Position numbers and translations under genes: made by a program | Notes under the pieces: model-generated | The model's input: the letters and a program-made list of their open reading frames with translations, nothing else | Told to the model about the DNA's origin: nothing | The model's database searches: none | Shown here: piece by piece, positions 14,476-22,978 of the stretch | Layout: each line of letters begins with the position of its first letter | How positions within the stretch are numbered: position 1 is the first letter of the stretch | From: CAZHUM01 sp046484045 | Lineage (GTDB): Archaea; Thermoplasmatota; Thermoplasmata; Halarchaeoplasmatales; Halarchaeoplasmataceae | Length of the DNA: 30,468 nucleotides | Reading direction: 5' to 3' | NCBI GenBank assembly: GCA_046484045.1 | Contig: JAWOBZ010000081.1 | Span: forward strand, 1 to 30,468

Positions 14476-14854
14476 CGATCCTGTCGAAATGATCTTTGTT
14501 CTTGGTCACTATCACATCCACACCTTTGGATAAAGAGATCCCTGCAGTTATAGTATCGGGTACTTCTATCATCTCCCCTTCAGATATCAATCCACCGGTT
14601 ATCTCAGCACTCTTTTTACTCGCCACGTAGTCCATATCCAATATCTCGGTTTTATCCAATAATTGTTCGACCCTTTTGAGGTGTTTATCTTTATCGATAT
14701 CATCGGATGAGTAGATACCTACGAAGAGCTCGTATACGTTCATCTGGGTCGTGACCAGTACGTCATCTCCTTCATCCAGGCTGCGGGCTTTTTCGATCGC
14801 ATCCTCATCTTTTCTAAGAAGATCGATAAAAAAACAAGTGTCTAAGCATTTCAT
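14450..14854 (-). CDS. vapC: VapC-type PIN domain ribonuclease toxin
   Basis: A 134-residue single PIN domain. The acidic catalytic set is visible: Asp5 in MKCLDTCFFID, Glu42 in QMNVYELFVG, Asp100 in VPDTITAGISL and Asp121 in TKNKDHF. VapC toxins are Mg2+-dependent RNases that usually cut tRNA or rRNA and are silenced by the cognate VapB. The start overlaps the end of the antitoxin gene by four bases, the classic arrangement. Its 3' end overlaps the SPFH gene, so the membrane protein may be controlled by the same promoter. The target RNA cannot be told from sequence. Confidence 0.9.
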   Translation of the reverse strand: MKCLDTCFFIDLLRKDEDAIEKARSLDEGDDVLVTTQMNVYELFVGIYSSDDIDKDKHLKRVEQLLDKTEILDMDYVASKKSAEITGGLISEGEMIEVPDTITAGISLSKGVDVIVTKNKDHFDRIDEIEVEGY

Positions 14855-15087
14855 CCCGCTCTCTCCTCCACGTCCGTAGTGAATTTTCTCCTGACTTTTT
14901 CGATATTATCTTCTATTATATCGACCTCTTCTCCATCTACCTTTTCCCAAGACATGACCGCGTCCATCAGTTTCCCTCTCCTATTGACCAGCCTTTCTAA
15001 AGTATCAGAAAAACTCTCACCAGGTATTTTCTCCCTTGAGATCAGTTCATATACTTCTTCTTTGAGTGAAACGTTCTTCGATGTCAT
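14851..15087 (-). CDS. vapB: VapB-type antitoxin (DUF217 family)
   Basis: About 78 residues from the ATG at 15087. It begins with MTSKNVSLKEEVYELISREK and SFSDTLERLVNRRGKL, the DUF217/VapB archaeal antitoxin pattern of a ribbon-helix-helix-like head. The tail (about 45-78) is acidic and helical, the part that would wrap the toxin. Earlier in-frame ATGs (up to 15111) exist but lie inside the palindromic operator, and the TATA-like TTTTATAG near 15111-15118 fits a leaderless transcript starting close to 15087. It is coupled to vapC by a 4-base overlap. Confidence 0.85.
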   Translation of the reverse strand: MTSKNVSLKEEVYELISREKIPGESFSDTLERLVNRRGKLMDAVMSWEKVDGEEVDIIEDNIEKVRRKFTTDVEERAG

Positions 15088-15092
15088 ACACA

Positions 15093-15106
15093 TATACATA
15101 TGTATA
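15093..15106 (-). promoter_or_regulatory. VapB operator palindrome
   Basis: TATACATATGTATA is a perfect 14-base palindrome lying 6-19 bases before the vapB start and just after the TATA-like element. VapB and VapBC complexes typically bind such sites to repress their own operon. Confidence 0.5.
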
Positions 15107-15189
15107 CACATACTATAAAACAGTTTTGATTTTTACTTCACGGAGGGATCTTTCACCCTGTCCATGGACATTTTTTTCCCACACATATC

Positions 15190-16269
15190 TCATACCGGTA
15201 TGTCCTTCTTATCGAACAACATGATGGCTAACACCATCAAGAGAGCCGCAACAACGATCAACCCGATGAAATCCCATACACCGAACACCTTGTCGAACAG
15301 TATCTGATTGTAATCCCAGTGCCCCAAGATACCGTATTTGCCTACATAAGAGAACTTCTCCGCCATGTTGGCGACTATCTGGAGAGCGTACTCGAAGAAT
15401 CCGAACATCAGTGTCATCCCAACGGCGGGTCTGGAATCGGCGAAATACACCGAGAACAGGATACCTACCGCCTGCATGATCAACAGCACCGGCCAGGAAG
15501 CGATGAGTGAAAGCATGATATATCCCTGATCTACATCGGCCCCCATCCCCAGGCTGTTTATCGAAGCGATCATGATGCCACCTGCCAGCAGCACGACCAG
15601 CAGTGTATACAGCGACAGAGCGGCGAACTTCTCCAGCAGATATCTCTTCCTAGATATCGGTGTAGAAAAGATTAGGTCCATGCGTTTCTCTTCGAAATCC
15701 CTGGCGACGCTGGAAACGGATATGTATCCCACGTAGAGACCGGCCAGTATAAACCACCAGCTGTAAAATTCTACGGATAGAAATCCGGTTATCTCGGTCA
15801 TAGAGATGTCACGGTCACCTACGAAACTCTTGTAGAATGAACTCTCCATGAGCTGGTCGAAGGGAGACGTGCCTTCAGCCGTTGTAGCCATGCCTATCAA
15901 GGCAGGTTCTGTTGTCCCGTTGAATAAAGCCAAAACAGCGAAGTACTGTGTCTCGTTTTGATCGTACACGGCCTGGGTGTGATTCTCCGTTCCATTGTAT
16001 ATCACCGTGGGTGTGATCATGAAGGTCTTGTTGTCCTCGATGACCATGTAATCTGTCACGTTAGGGAAGTTGATCCAGGATAACTCAACGGTTTCGTTCA
16101 CTACGGTAAGTTTTACGTTCTCCGCACCCTCCAATTGATTATCTACGGAAGTTTGAATAGCTGGGTAGAACTGTGGGAAGCCACCGGCACAGAGTAAAAT
16201 AATCAATAAGAACAAAGTGAGGCCTTTCCACCTCATCTTGTACTCCATCAGAAGAGTACTACCGATCAT
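15190..16269 (-). CDS. ABC-2 family transporter permease with an extracytoplasmic FN3-like loop
   Basis: A 359-residue membrane protein. TM1 is at about 13-32 (WKGLTLFLLIILLCAGGFPQ), followed by an outer segment of about 130 residues, then five helices in the last 200 residues (WWFILAGLYVGYISVSS; TLLVVLLAGGIMIAS; and others). The cytoplasmic motif VARDFEEKRMDLIFSTPISR, then RYLLEKF, is typical of ABC-2 permeases that work with the upstream ATPase. The outer loop contains VELSWINFPNVTDYMVIEDN and YFAVLALFNG, the strand pattern of a fibronectin type III-like domain, plus several NxT/S sites. Its start overlaps the end of the ATPase gene by four bases. Substrate is unknown. Confidence 0.85.
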   Translation of the reverse strand: MIGSTLLMEYKMRWKGLTLFLLIILLCAGGFPQFYPAIQTSVDNQLEGAENVKLTVVNETVELSWINFPNVTDYMVIEDNKTFMITPTVIYNGTENHTQAVYDQNETQYFAVLALFNGTTEPALIGMATTAEGTSPFDQLMESSFYKSFVGDRDISMTEITGFLSVEFYSWWFILAGLYVGYISVSSVARDFEEKRMDLIFSTPISRKRYLLEKFAALSLYTLLVVLLAGGIMIASINSLGMGADVDQGYIMLSLIASWPVLLIMQAVGILFSVYFADSRPAVGMTLMFGFFEYALQIVANMAEKFSYVGKYGILGHWDYNQILFDKVFGVWDFIGLIVVAALLMVLAIMLFDKKDIPV

Positions 16270-17171
16270 ACCTCATCCCCCTCTTCAGAGTAATATCTCA
16301 GGAACATCTGCTCCAGGCTGAACGTCTCGAGGTTCATGGTTATTATCTTGTGTCTGGACACCTCTTTGACCACTTCATCAAGGTTCTCTGTGATCACCAT
16401 GGACATCTTTTTACCGTCGACCTCGATGTGATTTACACCCTCTATTTTGAACCGTTCTAGATCGACTTCCTCGGTGAATTCCACCGTCAGCTTCTTACCC
16501 ATCTTCTCCCGGAGTGATTCGATATCTTCGATAACTTGAAGCTTCCCCTTCCTGATGATGGCGACCCTGTCGCAGACCTCCTCGACCTCCGCTAATATGT
16601 GGGATGACATGAAGATCGTCTTACCTTTATCCCTTTCCTCTCTGAGTATCTCATAGGTGACCTGCTGCATGAGTGGATCCAACCCAGAGGTCGGTTCGTC
16701 CAGTATGATCAGGTCTTGGTCTGCCATGAGCGCCTGTACTAGGCCCACTTTCTGCCTGTTACCCTTGGATAACTCCTTGATCTTCTTGTTCAAGTCCAGG
16801 TTTAGTCTATCACTTAACTCCCTCATCTTCTCATCTGACTTCATGCCGCTCAGGGAGAGGAAGTATTTGAGGACTGTTTTCACCTTCAAGTCCTTGAACA
16901 TGGTGAAATCTCCGGGGAGGTACCCGATCCTCTTCTTTAGCTCAACGGAATCTTCGTGGGAATCCATACCGTATATCTTTACGTCTCCGGCGGTCTTGTT
17001 CAAAAAAGCGAGGCAGGTCCTGATGGTGGTGGTCTTACCGGCTCCGTTGGGGCCCAGATATCCGAGTATCTCACCTCTGTAGAGGTCCAGATCAAGGTTC
17101 TCGATTCCGACCACGTCGCCGTAGTATTTGGTCAGACCTCTTATCTTCATCACGGGTTCTTTTTTCATCAT
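16266..17171 (-). CDS. ABC transporter ATP-binding protein
   Basis: A 301-residue ATPase of the ABC-2 exporter type. Walker A is GPNGAGKTTT (40-49), the signature is LSKGNRQKVGL (about 139-149), Walker B is DLIILDEPTSGLDP (about 153-166) and the switch His is in MSSHILAEVEEV. The C-terminal 80 residues are the extra domain common in drug/lipid-type exporters (LTVEFTEEVDLERF...). It pairs with the permease that overlaps its stop. An inverted repeat at 17200-17218 just upstream may regulate the operon. A start at Met8 is possible but the first ATG at 17171 keeps the usual basic head. Confidence 0.92.
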   Translation of the reverse strand: MMKKEPVMKIRGLTKYYGDVVGIENLDLDLYRGEILGYLGPNGAGKTTTIRTCLAFLNKTAGDVKIYGMDSHEDSVELKKRIGYLPGDFTMFKDLKVKTVLKYFLSLSGMKSDEKMRELSDRLNLDLNKKIKELSKGNRQKVGLVQALMADQDLIILDEPTSGLDPLMQQVTYEILREERDKGKTIFMSSHILAEVEEVCDRVAIIRKGKLQVIEDIESLREKMGKKLTVEFTEEVDLERFKIEGVNHIEVDGKKMSMVITENLDEVVKEVSRHKIITMNLETFSLEQMFLRYYSEEGDEV

Positions 17172-17199
17172 TTCTTTCTCCAGAGAGACCTTCGAGATT

Positions 17200-17218
17200 A
17201 AGGTATATGAGATACCTT
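17200..17218 (-). promoter_or_regulatory. Inverted repeat upstream of the ABC exporter operon
   Basis: AAGGTAT (17200-17206) and ATACCTT (17212-17218) form a perfect 7-bp inverted repeat with a 5-base spacer, 29-47 bases before the ATPase start. Position and symmetry suggest a binding site for a dimeric repressor overlapping the promoter. A related AGGTATACCT palindrome occurs before the STAND gene at 26926. No regulator gene adjoins the exporter. Confidence 0.45.
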
Positions 17219-17261
17219 TACTTTGATTGAATGGGACTCGACATATAATTAATTTCCTTTT

Positions 17262-18497
17262 TCAATCGGCATCTCTGACCAGAAGCAGGAAACCGAACAC
17301 CAAAAGAACGATCCCTCCGAACCCGAAGGCGTAACTGATCCCGAAATTGTCAGCTAGATAACCGAGCACGGGAGCTATCACGATGCCGATCACCGAGCGC
17401 ATCTGGTTGTGACCGCTGAGCAGCGTCGCCCTCGTCTTGGGCTCGATGCGGTCCCCCAGGTAACCGACGACCATGGGCTTCCTCAGATTGTACAGAGTGA
17501 AAAAGAAGAAGAACGATATTATGGATAAGAAAACGATATCCACGGCAAGGAAAAATGCGACTCCGAAGAAAGCAGCTGCCATGATGAAATAGAGGGCGTT
17601 CAGCGCCTTTCCCATACTGCCCACTTTCTTCATCAAAGAAGCGGATCTACGAGATGACACGAAGGAGTTCATGTATACGAAGAAGTAAACGATGCCGACC
17701 AGTATCGCGGTCCTCTGCTCAACGCTGCCTATGAAGAGCAGTAATGGAAGTCCCACGGCGAAGGCTTTCACGATCGGAGAAAGGTAGTCCTTGGATATCT
17801 TGAAGAAGGAATCGTATATCGACGCGTTAACGAGCATCTTGCCAAGAGACGGGTGTTCCTTGAGTTGGTGGAAACTCTCCTTCGTATGGACCCAAAGATC
17901 GGATAATTTGGTCTTCCCTGTTATCTTACCGTCCAGCTCGGCGGGATAGGTCAGCATCAAGAAGAAACCGAACGTATAGGGTATGAGGGTGAAGAGGAAA
18001 ACGATGTTGTAGCTCTGCCAGAAGTAGACGATCACTCCTGCAAGTAGGGCGGACAGAGCGGAGCCCAGCCTAGATGCCGACCGGGTCTTGCCGTAGTACT
18101 CCACCTTCTTGTCCTGCATGTCCTCCTCATCCAGGTGTTCCATTATCATGGATTTGTGCGTCCCGGATCTGAAGGTCTCTCCGAGTGCGAACAGGAGCAT
18201 GGCGGGTATGAACAGGATGAAACCGCTGAAGAAGTAGAAGATCGTGAAGGAGATCATGTAGGAAGCGAAGGCACCGGCCATGGCCCTTCTCCTGCCGGTC
18301 ACGTCGGCGATTATCCCGGTGGGTATCTCCAAGAGGAAGGTCGATATCTCCCTTATGGATATGAGCAGTCCGATCTGGAAAAAAGAAAGTCCGTTGGCCA
18401 AAAAGAAAAGATATAAGAACGGTTCGAAGAACCTCAGGTTCTTCAGGAAACCGTAGGCGGAGAATTTGAACAGCATGGTGCGTCTATCATCAGGCAT
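17262..18497 (-). CDS. MFS transporter
   Basis: A 411-residue protein with about twelve membrane helices. The A-motif region reads GIIADVTGRRRAMAGAF between helices 2 and 3, and FFQIGLLISIREISTFLLEI precedes it. The central loop carries a basic stretch (KITGKTKLSDLWVHTKESFH). It looks like the subfamily of MFS proteins often annotated as drug or unknown-substrate permeases; nothing fixes the substrate. It follows the beta-propeller gene by 41 bases on the same strand and may belong to one transcript with it and the other MFS gene. Confidence 0.88.
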   Translation of the reverse strand: MPDDRRTMLFKFSAYGFLKNLRFFEPFLYLFFLANGLSFFQIGLLISIREISTFLLEIPTGIIADVTGRRRAMAGAFASYMISFTIFYFFSGFILFIPAMLLFALGETFRSGTHKSMIMEHLDEEDMQDKKVEYYGKTRSASRLGSALSALLAGVIVYFWQSYNIVFLFTLIPYTFGFFLMLTYPAELDGKITGKTKLSDLWVHTKESFHQLKEHPSLGKMLVNASIYDSFFKISKDYLSPIVKAFAVGLPLLLFIGSVEQRTAILVGIVYFFVYMNSFVSSRRSASLMKKVGSMGKALNALYFIMAAAFFGVAFFLAVDIVFLSIISFFFFFTLYNLRKPMVVGYLGDRIEPKTRATLLSGHNQMRSVIGIVIAPVLGYLADNFGISYAFGFGGIVLLVFGFLLLVRDAD

Positions 18498-18538
18498 GTG
18501 ATTTTAGATAAACGAAGAGATTAATAAAAACTTGTTTT

Positions 18539-19816
18539 TCAATCGCCTTTCAATTCCCAAACGTACACGTCACTGTCCAAGCTGCCGGCGACCACGTACA
18601 TCTTATCGCCGATGACCTTTGCATCCACGCAGAAGAGCGATTTTGTGGGACCGGTACCCTTCCAAACCAATTCACCCTGCTCGTTCCAGATGTACACGTG
18701 ATGGTCGGCTGAAGAAACTATGATGTACTTCTCTCCGTGGAATTCCCTCAACACGAAATCGTTCACCCCGGCTTCTGCCTCGTTGCTCTTCCATATCGTA
18801 TCACCTTCAAGATCGAACACGAAAAGTGTAGAGTCACCGCAGACCGCTATGATGCAGTCTTTACCTGCAAGATCTGCGCTCCCGACCTTCCATATCCAAT
18901 CCATCGGTTCCTTGTATTCGAGTATGATCTCACCCTTGTTGTTCAAAACGTATACACCGCCGTCGTCCCGTTTCCAATTCTCCCTACCGACGCCGACGAG
19001 GATGACATCTTTTCCGTCGATGGCCTCTATAATCGTATGCTCAACCCACCCCTTTATCTCTTTCAGCTTGGATCCTGCCCACAAAGGCTCTCCTTCTTTA
19101 TCGTACACTTGGAGACCTCCACCGAAGGACTGTGTCTTCGTCTCTACTATTACATCCTCGCCGAAGTGGTAGCTCTCCTTGGCTATCTCTTTCTGCAGGT
19201 TATCTCCTCCTCCAGCTACAACCACTTCCCTACCATCTAATCTTCCGATGTTTACGGATTTGATCGGGTAGTTCATTTTTTCTCCTTTCCACATCAGTTT
19301 ACCGTTAACGTCCCATACGAAAATATTTCCACCGGTGGGGTGTTCTTCACATCCACATATTATCACCTTTCTACCGTTCAACTTCCCGAAGGTGATATCT
19401 TCGACGAATTTGATGGATTCCTGGCTGTCCCATAGCTGTTTACCGTTCTCATCCGATATGTAGAGATCGTCGGAACCGCTGATTATAACTTTCTGACCCT
19501 TGAACTCGCCCACCGACATATGGACGTCCTTTCCTCCGGTCAACCCGATAAGGGTATTGACGATCCGCTTAAAAACCCCGGGTTCAGATTGTAATTTTTC
19601 CCATCTGAGGTTCCCTCCCATGTCCCACATGTACACCCGATCGTCCCGAGAGGCTGCTAAAACGATGTTCCTTCCCGAAAATTCTTCTATAAGGACCTCG
19701 TCTATCCAGTGCTTGGGTTGGGTACCCGTCCATATCAGTTTACCATCCAACATGCTGCCACCGTCGTGCATACCGAATCGATGTTTAGTATTTAGTTGTA
19801 ACCTCGGAATTTTCAT
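18539..19816 (-). CDS. Cytosolic beta-propeller (PQQ/WD40-like repeat) protein
   Basis: A 425-residue protein built from about seven to eight similar blades of 45-55 residues, each ending in a variant of VYMWDMGGNLRWEK: LYISDENGKQLWDS, IFVWDVNGKLMWKG, LQVYDKEGEPLWAG, LFVFDLEGDTIWKS and VYIWNEQGELVWKG are the others. Each blade also contains a phrase like EFSGRNIVLAASRDD or REFHGEKYIIVSSADHH. There is no signal peptide or membrane segment, so unlike most archaeal PQQ-type propellers it should be cytosolic. It lies two bases after the MFS gene at 19818 in the same direction, so it is probably co-translated with that transporter. Function is unknown; a scaffold or sensor is likely. Confidence 0.8.
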   Translation of the reverse strand: MKIPRLQLNTKHRFGMHDGGSMLDGKLIWTGTQPKHWIDEVLIEEFSGRNIVLAASRDDRVYMWDMGGNLRWEKLQSEPGVFKRIVNTLIGLTGGKDVHMSVGEFKGQKVIISGSDDLYISDENGKQLWDSQESIKFVEDITFGKLNGRKVIICGCEEHPTGGNIFVWDVNGKLMWKGEKMNYPIKSVNIGRLDGREVVVAGGGDNLQKEIAKESYHFGEDVIVETKTQSFGGGLQVYDKEGEPLWAGSKLKEIKGWVEHTIIEAIDGKDVILVGVGRENWKRDDGGVYVLNNKGEIILEYKEPMDWIWKVGSADLAGKDCIIAVCGDSTLFVFDLEGDTIWKSNEAEAGVNDFVLREFHGEKYIIVSSADHHVYIWNEQGELVWKGTGPTKSLFCVDAKVIGDKMYVVAGSLDSDVYVWELKGD

Positions 19817-19817
19817 T

Positions 19818-21011
19818 TCACCTGCCCTTGTAAGCGGTGACGAATAGGCCGCCCATCACGAGCATGATACCAAGTGCAGAGAAACCCAGGTTGTAGGAAC
19901 CCGTGAAAGCGATCAGAACACCTACTAGCAGCGGACCGATGACTCCTACTCCGTTGCCTACCCCGTTCATCAGACCCGTAGCTGCACCCATCTTGCTTTT
20001 ATGGACCATGTCCTGAAGTATAGTGAAGAAGAGCGGGGGGGCCATCTGACCGTTGAAGAATACTAAGAATAACAGTACTACCAACAAGTAGATGCTCTGG
20101 ATGTTCAGTAGGGTGATCAACAGCAGGAACAGTCCGCCTAGGATCAATGAAACAACGATGAGATATTTTCTCCTGCCGTACCTATCGCTTATGTAAGAGC
20201 CAATATACATACCGGCTACCGCACCCACGTAGGGCACGCTGGCACCGAAGGATATCTGACCAAGTTCGATCCCTTTAGCCTCAACTAAAAAAGTCGGGAG
20301 CCACAAGGTTAGCCCCCACCACACGGAGGACATGATGGTGTAACCGATCATCACGATAACGAATTGTTTGTTTTTAAGCATACTGAGGTATCTGAGTTCG
20401 TCCACCGAGGGTTCACATCTGTTCACCTCCTTGGGGCGACAGGTGATGAACAGGACCACGGGGACGAGCACGACAAGACCCAATGCGAAGACGAGGTAAA
20501 AAGACGTCTGCCACGAGGTATCGATTATCACCGGAGTCAAGAGCAGAGGTGCCAGCATCACACCGAAGGGACCTCCGCTCATGTAGATAGAATTCGCTCT
20601 AGCCCTCTCCGAGGGTTCGAACCAGCCCGATGTTACCTTGCTGGCTACAGGGAACAGCACCCCCTGGGAAACTCCAAGTATCAACCGGGAGAACAGTATC
20701 ATGTAGTAGGTGGGAAATATTGCCCCCAGTAAAAGAGACAGTGACCACAGCAGTATGGAAAAAGAGAGCATCTTCTTGGAGCCGTAGATGTCTATGTATC
20801 GGCTCAAGAACAGGTTGGATGCACCGTAACCGAGTAGAAAAACACCCAGAAGCGTTCCGCCTAGGAGACCCTGCTGCTTGCCCGTCCAAGAGAATTCTCT
20901 CGAGATGAAGGGCAGCGCTATGGAGATGCTCATCCTCGCTACGTACCCGACGAAGATAGCGGCTACCAGGATCATCAGGATGAACCATTTTTTTTCTTTG
21001 GACAGGTGCAT
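19818..21011 (-). CDS. MFS transporter, anion:cation symporter-like
   Basis: A 397-residue, twelve-helix MFS protein. Features: VARMSISIALPFISREF in helix 1, RYIDIYGSKKMLSFSILLWS as motif A, SRLILGVSQGVLFPVASKVT in helix 4 and SDRYGRRKYLIVVSLILGG after helix 8. This layout fits the ACS group, whose members import organic acids, sugar acids or vitamins. It is transcribed divergently from the kynureninase gene with only 77 bases between the two starts, so it may carry a tryptophan-breakdown product such as kynurenine or anthranilate; that is inference from position. The propeller gene follows immediately. Confidence 0.88.
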   Translation of the reverse strand: MHLSKEKKWFILMILVAAIFVGYVARMSISIALPFISREFSWTGKQQGLLGGTLLGVFLLGYGASNLFLSRYIDIYGSKKMLSFSILLWSLSLLLGAIFPTYYMILFSRLILGVSQGVLFPVASKVTSGWFEPSERARANSIYMSGGPFGVMLAPLLLTPVIIDTSWQTSFYLVFALGLVVLVPVVLFITCRPKEVNRCEPSVDELRYLSMLKNKQFVIVMIGYTIMSSVWWGLTLWLPTFLVEAKGIELGQISFGASVPYVGAVAGMYIGSYISDRYGRRKYLIVVSLILGGLFLLLITLLNIQSIYLLVVLLFLVFFNGQMAPPLFFTILQDMVHKSKMGAATGLMNGVGNGVGVIGPLLVGVLIAFTGSYNLGFSALGIMLVMGGLFVTAYKGR

Positions 21012-21088
21012 CGATTACGGCAGAACTCGACGTGGTTCATTAACTTTTGGTCCATAAAATTGATTATGTGCCTATACCTTCCCCGTCC

Positions 21089-22375
21089 ATGGCCGATGAT
21101 ATCTGTTCCGAGGAGTACGCACTGAGGTTAGATGAAAAAGACGACCTGTCGGATTACAGAGACAGATTCTACATCCCCGAGGGGACTGTCTACCTGAACG
21201 GTAACTCGCTGGGTTTGCTGTCCAAAGATGCGGAGGAAAGATTACGGAAGGTGATCGAGGAGTGGAAGGAACTGGGCATCAAGGGCTGGACGGAGGGAGA
21301 GCAGCCGTGGTTCTTCATGGCGGAAACTCTCGGAGAAAACATCGCGGACATGGTAGGAGCGAAGCCGGAAGAAGTCGTAGCCACGGGTACGACCACCGTG
21401 AACATACACTCCCTTGTAACCACACTGTACGAACCGACTCACGATAAAGACAAGATCCTGGCCGACGAATTGAATTTTCCAACGGATATCTATGCACTGA
21501 GAGGTGACATAGAGTTGAAGGGTCTGGATCCGGAAGAGAAGTTGGTATTGGTCCCCAGCGGGGACGGAAAGACGCTGGACGAGGAGGCCATCGTGGACAT
21601 GATGACCGACGACGTGGCACTGGCACATCTACCTTCCGTTCTGTACAAGAGCGGACAGCTCCTGGACATGGAATACCTAACAAAAAAAGGCCATGAAAAG
21701 GAGATCATCATCGGGTTCGACTGCAGCCACTCAGCGGGAGTGATACCACACCAACTGCACGATTGGGGCGTGGACTACGCCGTCTGGTGCTCCTACAAGT
21801 ACTTGAACGGAGGGCCGGGCAGTACAGCCTTTCTCTACCTGAATGAAAAATATTTCGATAGAGAACCGAAGCTGAAAGGTTGGTTCGGTTACGAGAAAGA
21901 GAGGCAGTTCGAGCTCAACTTGGAATTCATACACCAGAAGAGCGCCGGTGGGTGGCAGATTTCATCTCCCGCCATCTTGAACAGTGCACCTCTATTAGGT
22001 TCAATAGACATGATAAATGAAGCGGGGATAAACAGGGTAAGGAAGAAATCGAAGAAGATCACCTCGTACTTCATCCAATTGATTAAGGAGTCGCTTTGTG
22101 ATGAACCGTACCGCTTCCAGATCGGATCTCCCGTGGACGAAAACAGGAGGGGGGGACACGTGGCCCTTCACCATGAGAAAGCGAGGGCGATAAGCCAGAT
22201 ACTCAGAGATAATAACTACGTAACCGATTTCAGACCGCCCGATACCATACGCATCGCCTTCTCGCCATTATACAATACATTTCACGAAGCCTGGCTCACC
22301 TTCGAGCAGCTTAAAGAGATAATAGACAAAGGAATCAATCCGAAAGCTGGAGACGAAAAGAGCCTGGTTACTTGA
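21089..22375 (+). CDS. kynU: Kynureninase
   Basis: A 428-residue PLP enzyme of fold type I. It splits L-kynurenine to anthranilate and alanine. Recognisable parts: YLNGNSLGLLSKDAEERL, GIKGWTEGEQPWFFMAETLG, GTTTVNIHSLVTTLYEPT, HLPSVLYKSGQLLDMEYLT, FDCSHSAGVIPHQLHDWGVD and CSYKYLNGGPG, where Lys237 holds PLP, then HQKSAGGWQISSPAILN. Length is normal. The open frame extends to a TTG at 21047, but the ATG at 21089 is preferred because the TATA-like CATAAAATT (21053-21061) lies 30 bases before it. No tryptophan dioxygenase or formamidase is visible nearby, so kynurenine would have to be imported or made elsewhere. The divergent MFS gene may be the importer. Confidence 0.95.
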   Translation: MADDICSEEYALRLDEKDDLSDYRDRFYIPEGTVYLNGNSLGLLSKDAEERLRKVIEEWKELGIKGWTEGEQPWFFMAETLGENIADMVGAKPEEVVATGTTTVNIHSLVTTLYEPTHDKDKILADELNFPTDIYALRGDIELKGLDPEEKLVLVPSGDGKTLDEEAIVDMMTDDVALAHLPSVLYKSGQLLDMEYLTKKGHEKEIIIGFDCSHSAGVIPHQLHDWGVDYAVWCSYKYLNGGPGSTAFLYLNEKYFDREPKLKGWFGYEKERQFELNLEFIHQKSAGGWQISSPAILNSAPLLGSIDMINEAGINRVRKKSKKITSYFIQLIKESLCDEPYRFQIGSPVDENRRGGHVALHHEKARAISQILRDNNYVTDFRPPDTIRIAFSPLYNTFHEAWLTFEQLKEIIDKGINPKAGDEKSLVT

Positions 22376-22446
22376 GTATATATACCTATACTTACTTATA
22401 TGCAAAACGTGATTTAGGTAAAGAAAAAACGGCGAAGGAAGAGACA

Positions 22447-22977
22447 ATGGGAGATAAAATCGAGTACTTTGCTTACGGAAGCAATCTCAGCACCGGCCAG
22501 ATGAAGCGGAGAGGTATCGATATATTCGATACCGTAAAGGCAGAGATACCCGGTTGGGGGCTGGCCTTTACCATTTACTCCGATAAATGGGGTGGGGGCG
22601 TTGCAGATATAATACCCAGTAAAAGTGACGATAAAGTGGAAGGGATGATATACACCATCGATTCAGATGATCTAAAAAAATTGGACCGCTATGAAGGTAG
22701 ATTGGTTACCGCTGAACGAGAGACCGGAACTTACAGGAGGCAGTACATCTTCGTTAAAGTCGGCGAAGAGTGGAGAACTGTACTGACGTATGTCGTCAAC
22801 AGAGCCGTGGAACTGAAAGAGCTCTTTCAGATACCTCCCACCAGGAAGTACATGGGAACGTTGATATCGGGTGCTAGGGAACACGAATTGAGTGAAGATT
22901 ACATCCAGAAATTGATAGCCGTGACCAAGATGATAGCAGTGGACAGCAAGGAACACAGAGGGATATACGATATCTGA
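22447..22977 (+). CDS. Gamma-glutamylcyclotransferase-like protein
   Basis: A 176-residue protein from the ATG at 22447. It has the GGCT/AIG2-like fold signs: YFAYGSNLSTGQMKRRG at the N-terminus (the YGSN loop binds the substrate), the strand VEGMIYTIDSDDLKKLDRYE with the catalytic-type acid in the DRYEG turn, and TYVVNRAVELK. Known members release pyroglutamate from gamma-glutamyl compounds. The frame is open further upstream, but a purine-rich GGAAGAG lies seven bases before this ATG and the conserved part begins here. It lies between kynureninase and the ROK kinase, with a one-base gap to the latter, so the three are probably co-expressed, although no shared pathway is obvious. Confidence 0.82.
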   Translation: MGDKIEYFAYGSNLSTGQMKRRGIDIFDTVKAEIPGWGLAFTIYSDKWGGGVADIIPSKSDDKVEGMIYTIDSDDLKKLDRYEGRLVTAERETGTYRRQYIFVKVGEEWRTVLTYVVNRAVELKELFQIPPTRKYMGTLISGAREHELSEDYIQKLIAVTKMIAVDSKEHRGIYDI

Positions 22978-22978
22978 G

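Noticed and set aside
20612..20626. GGTTCGAACC, resembling a tRNA T-arm
   Set aside because: It lies inside the MFS coding sequence and no acceptor or anticodon stem can be built around it.
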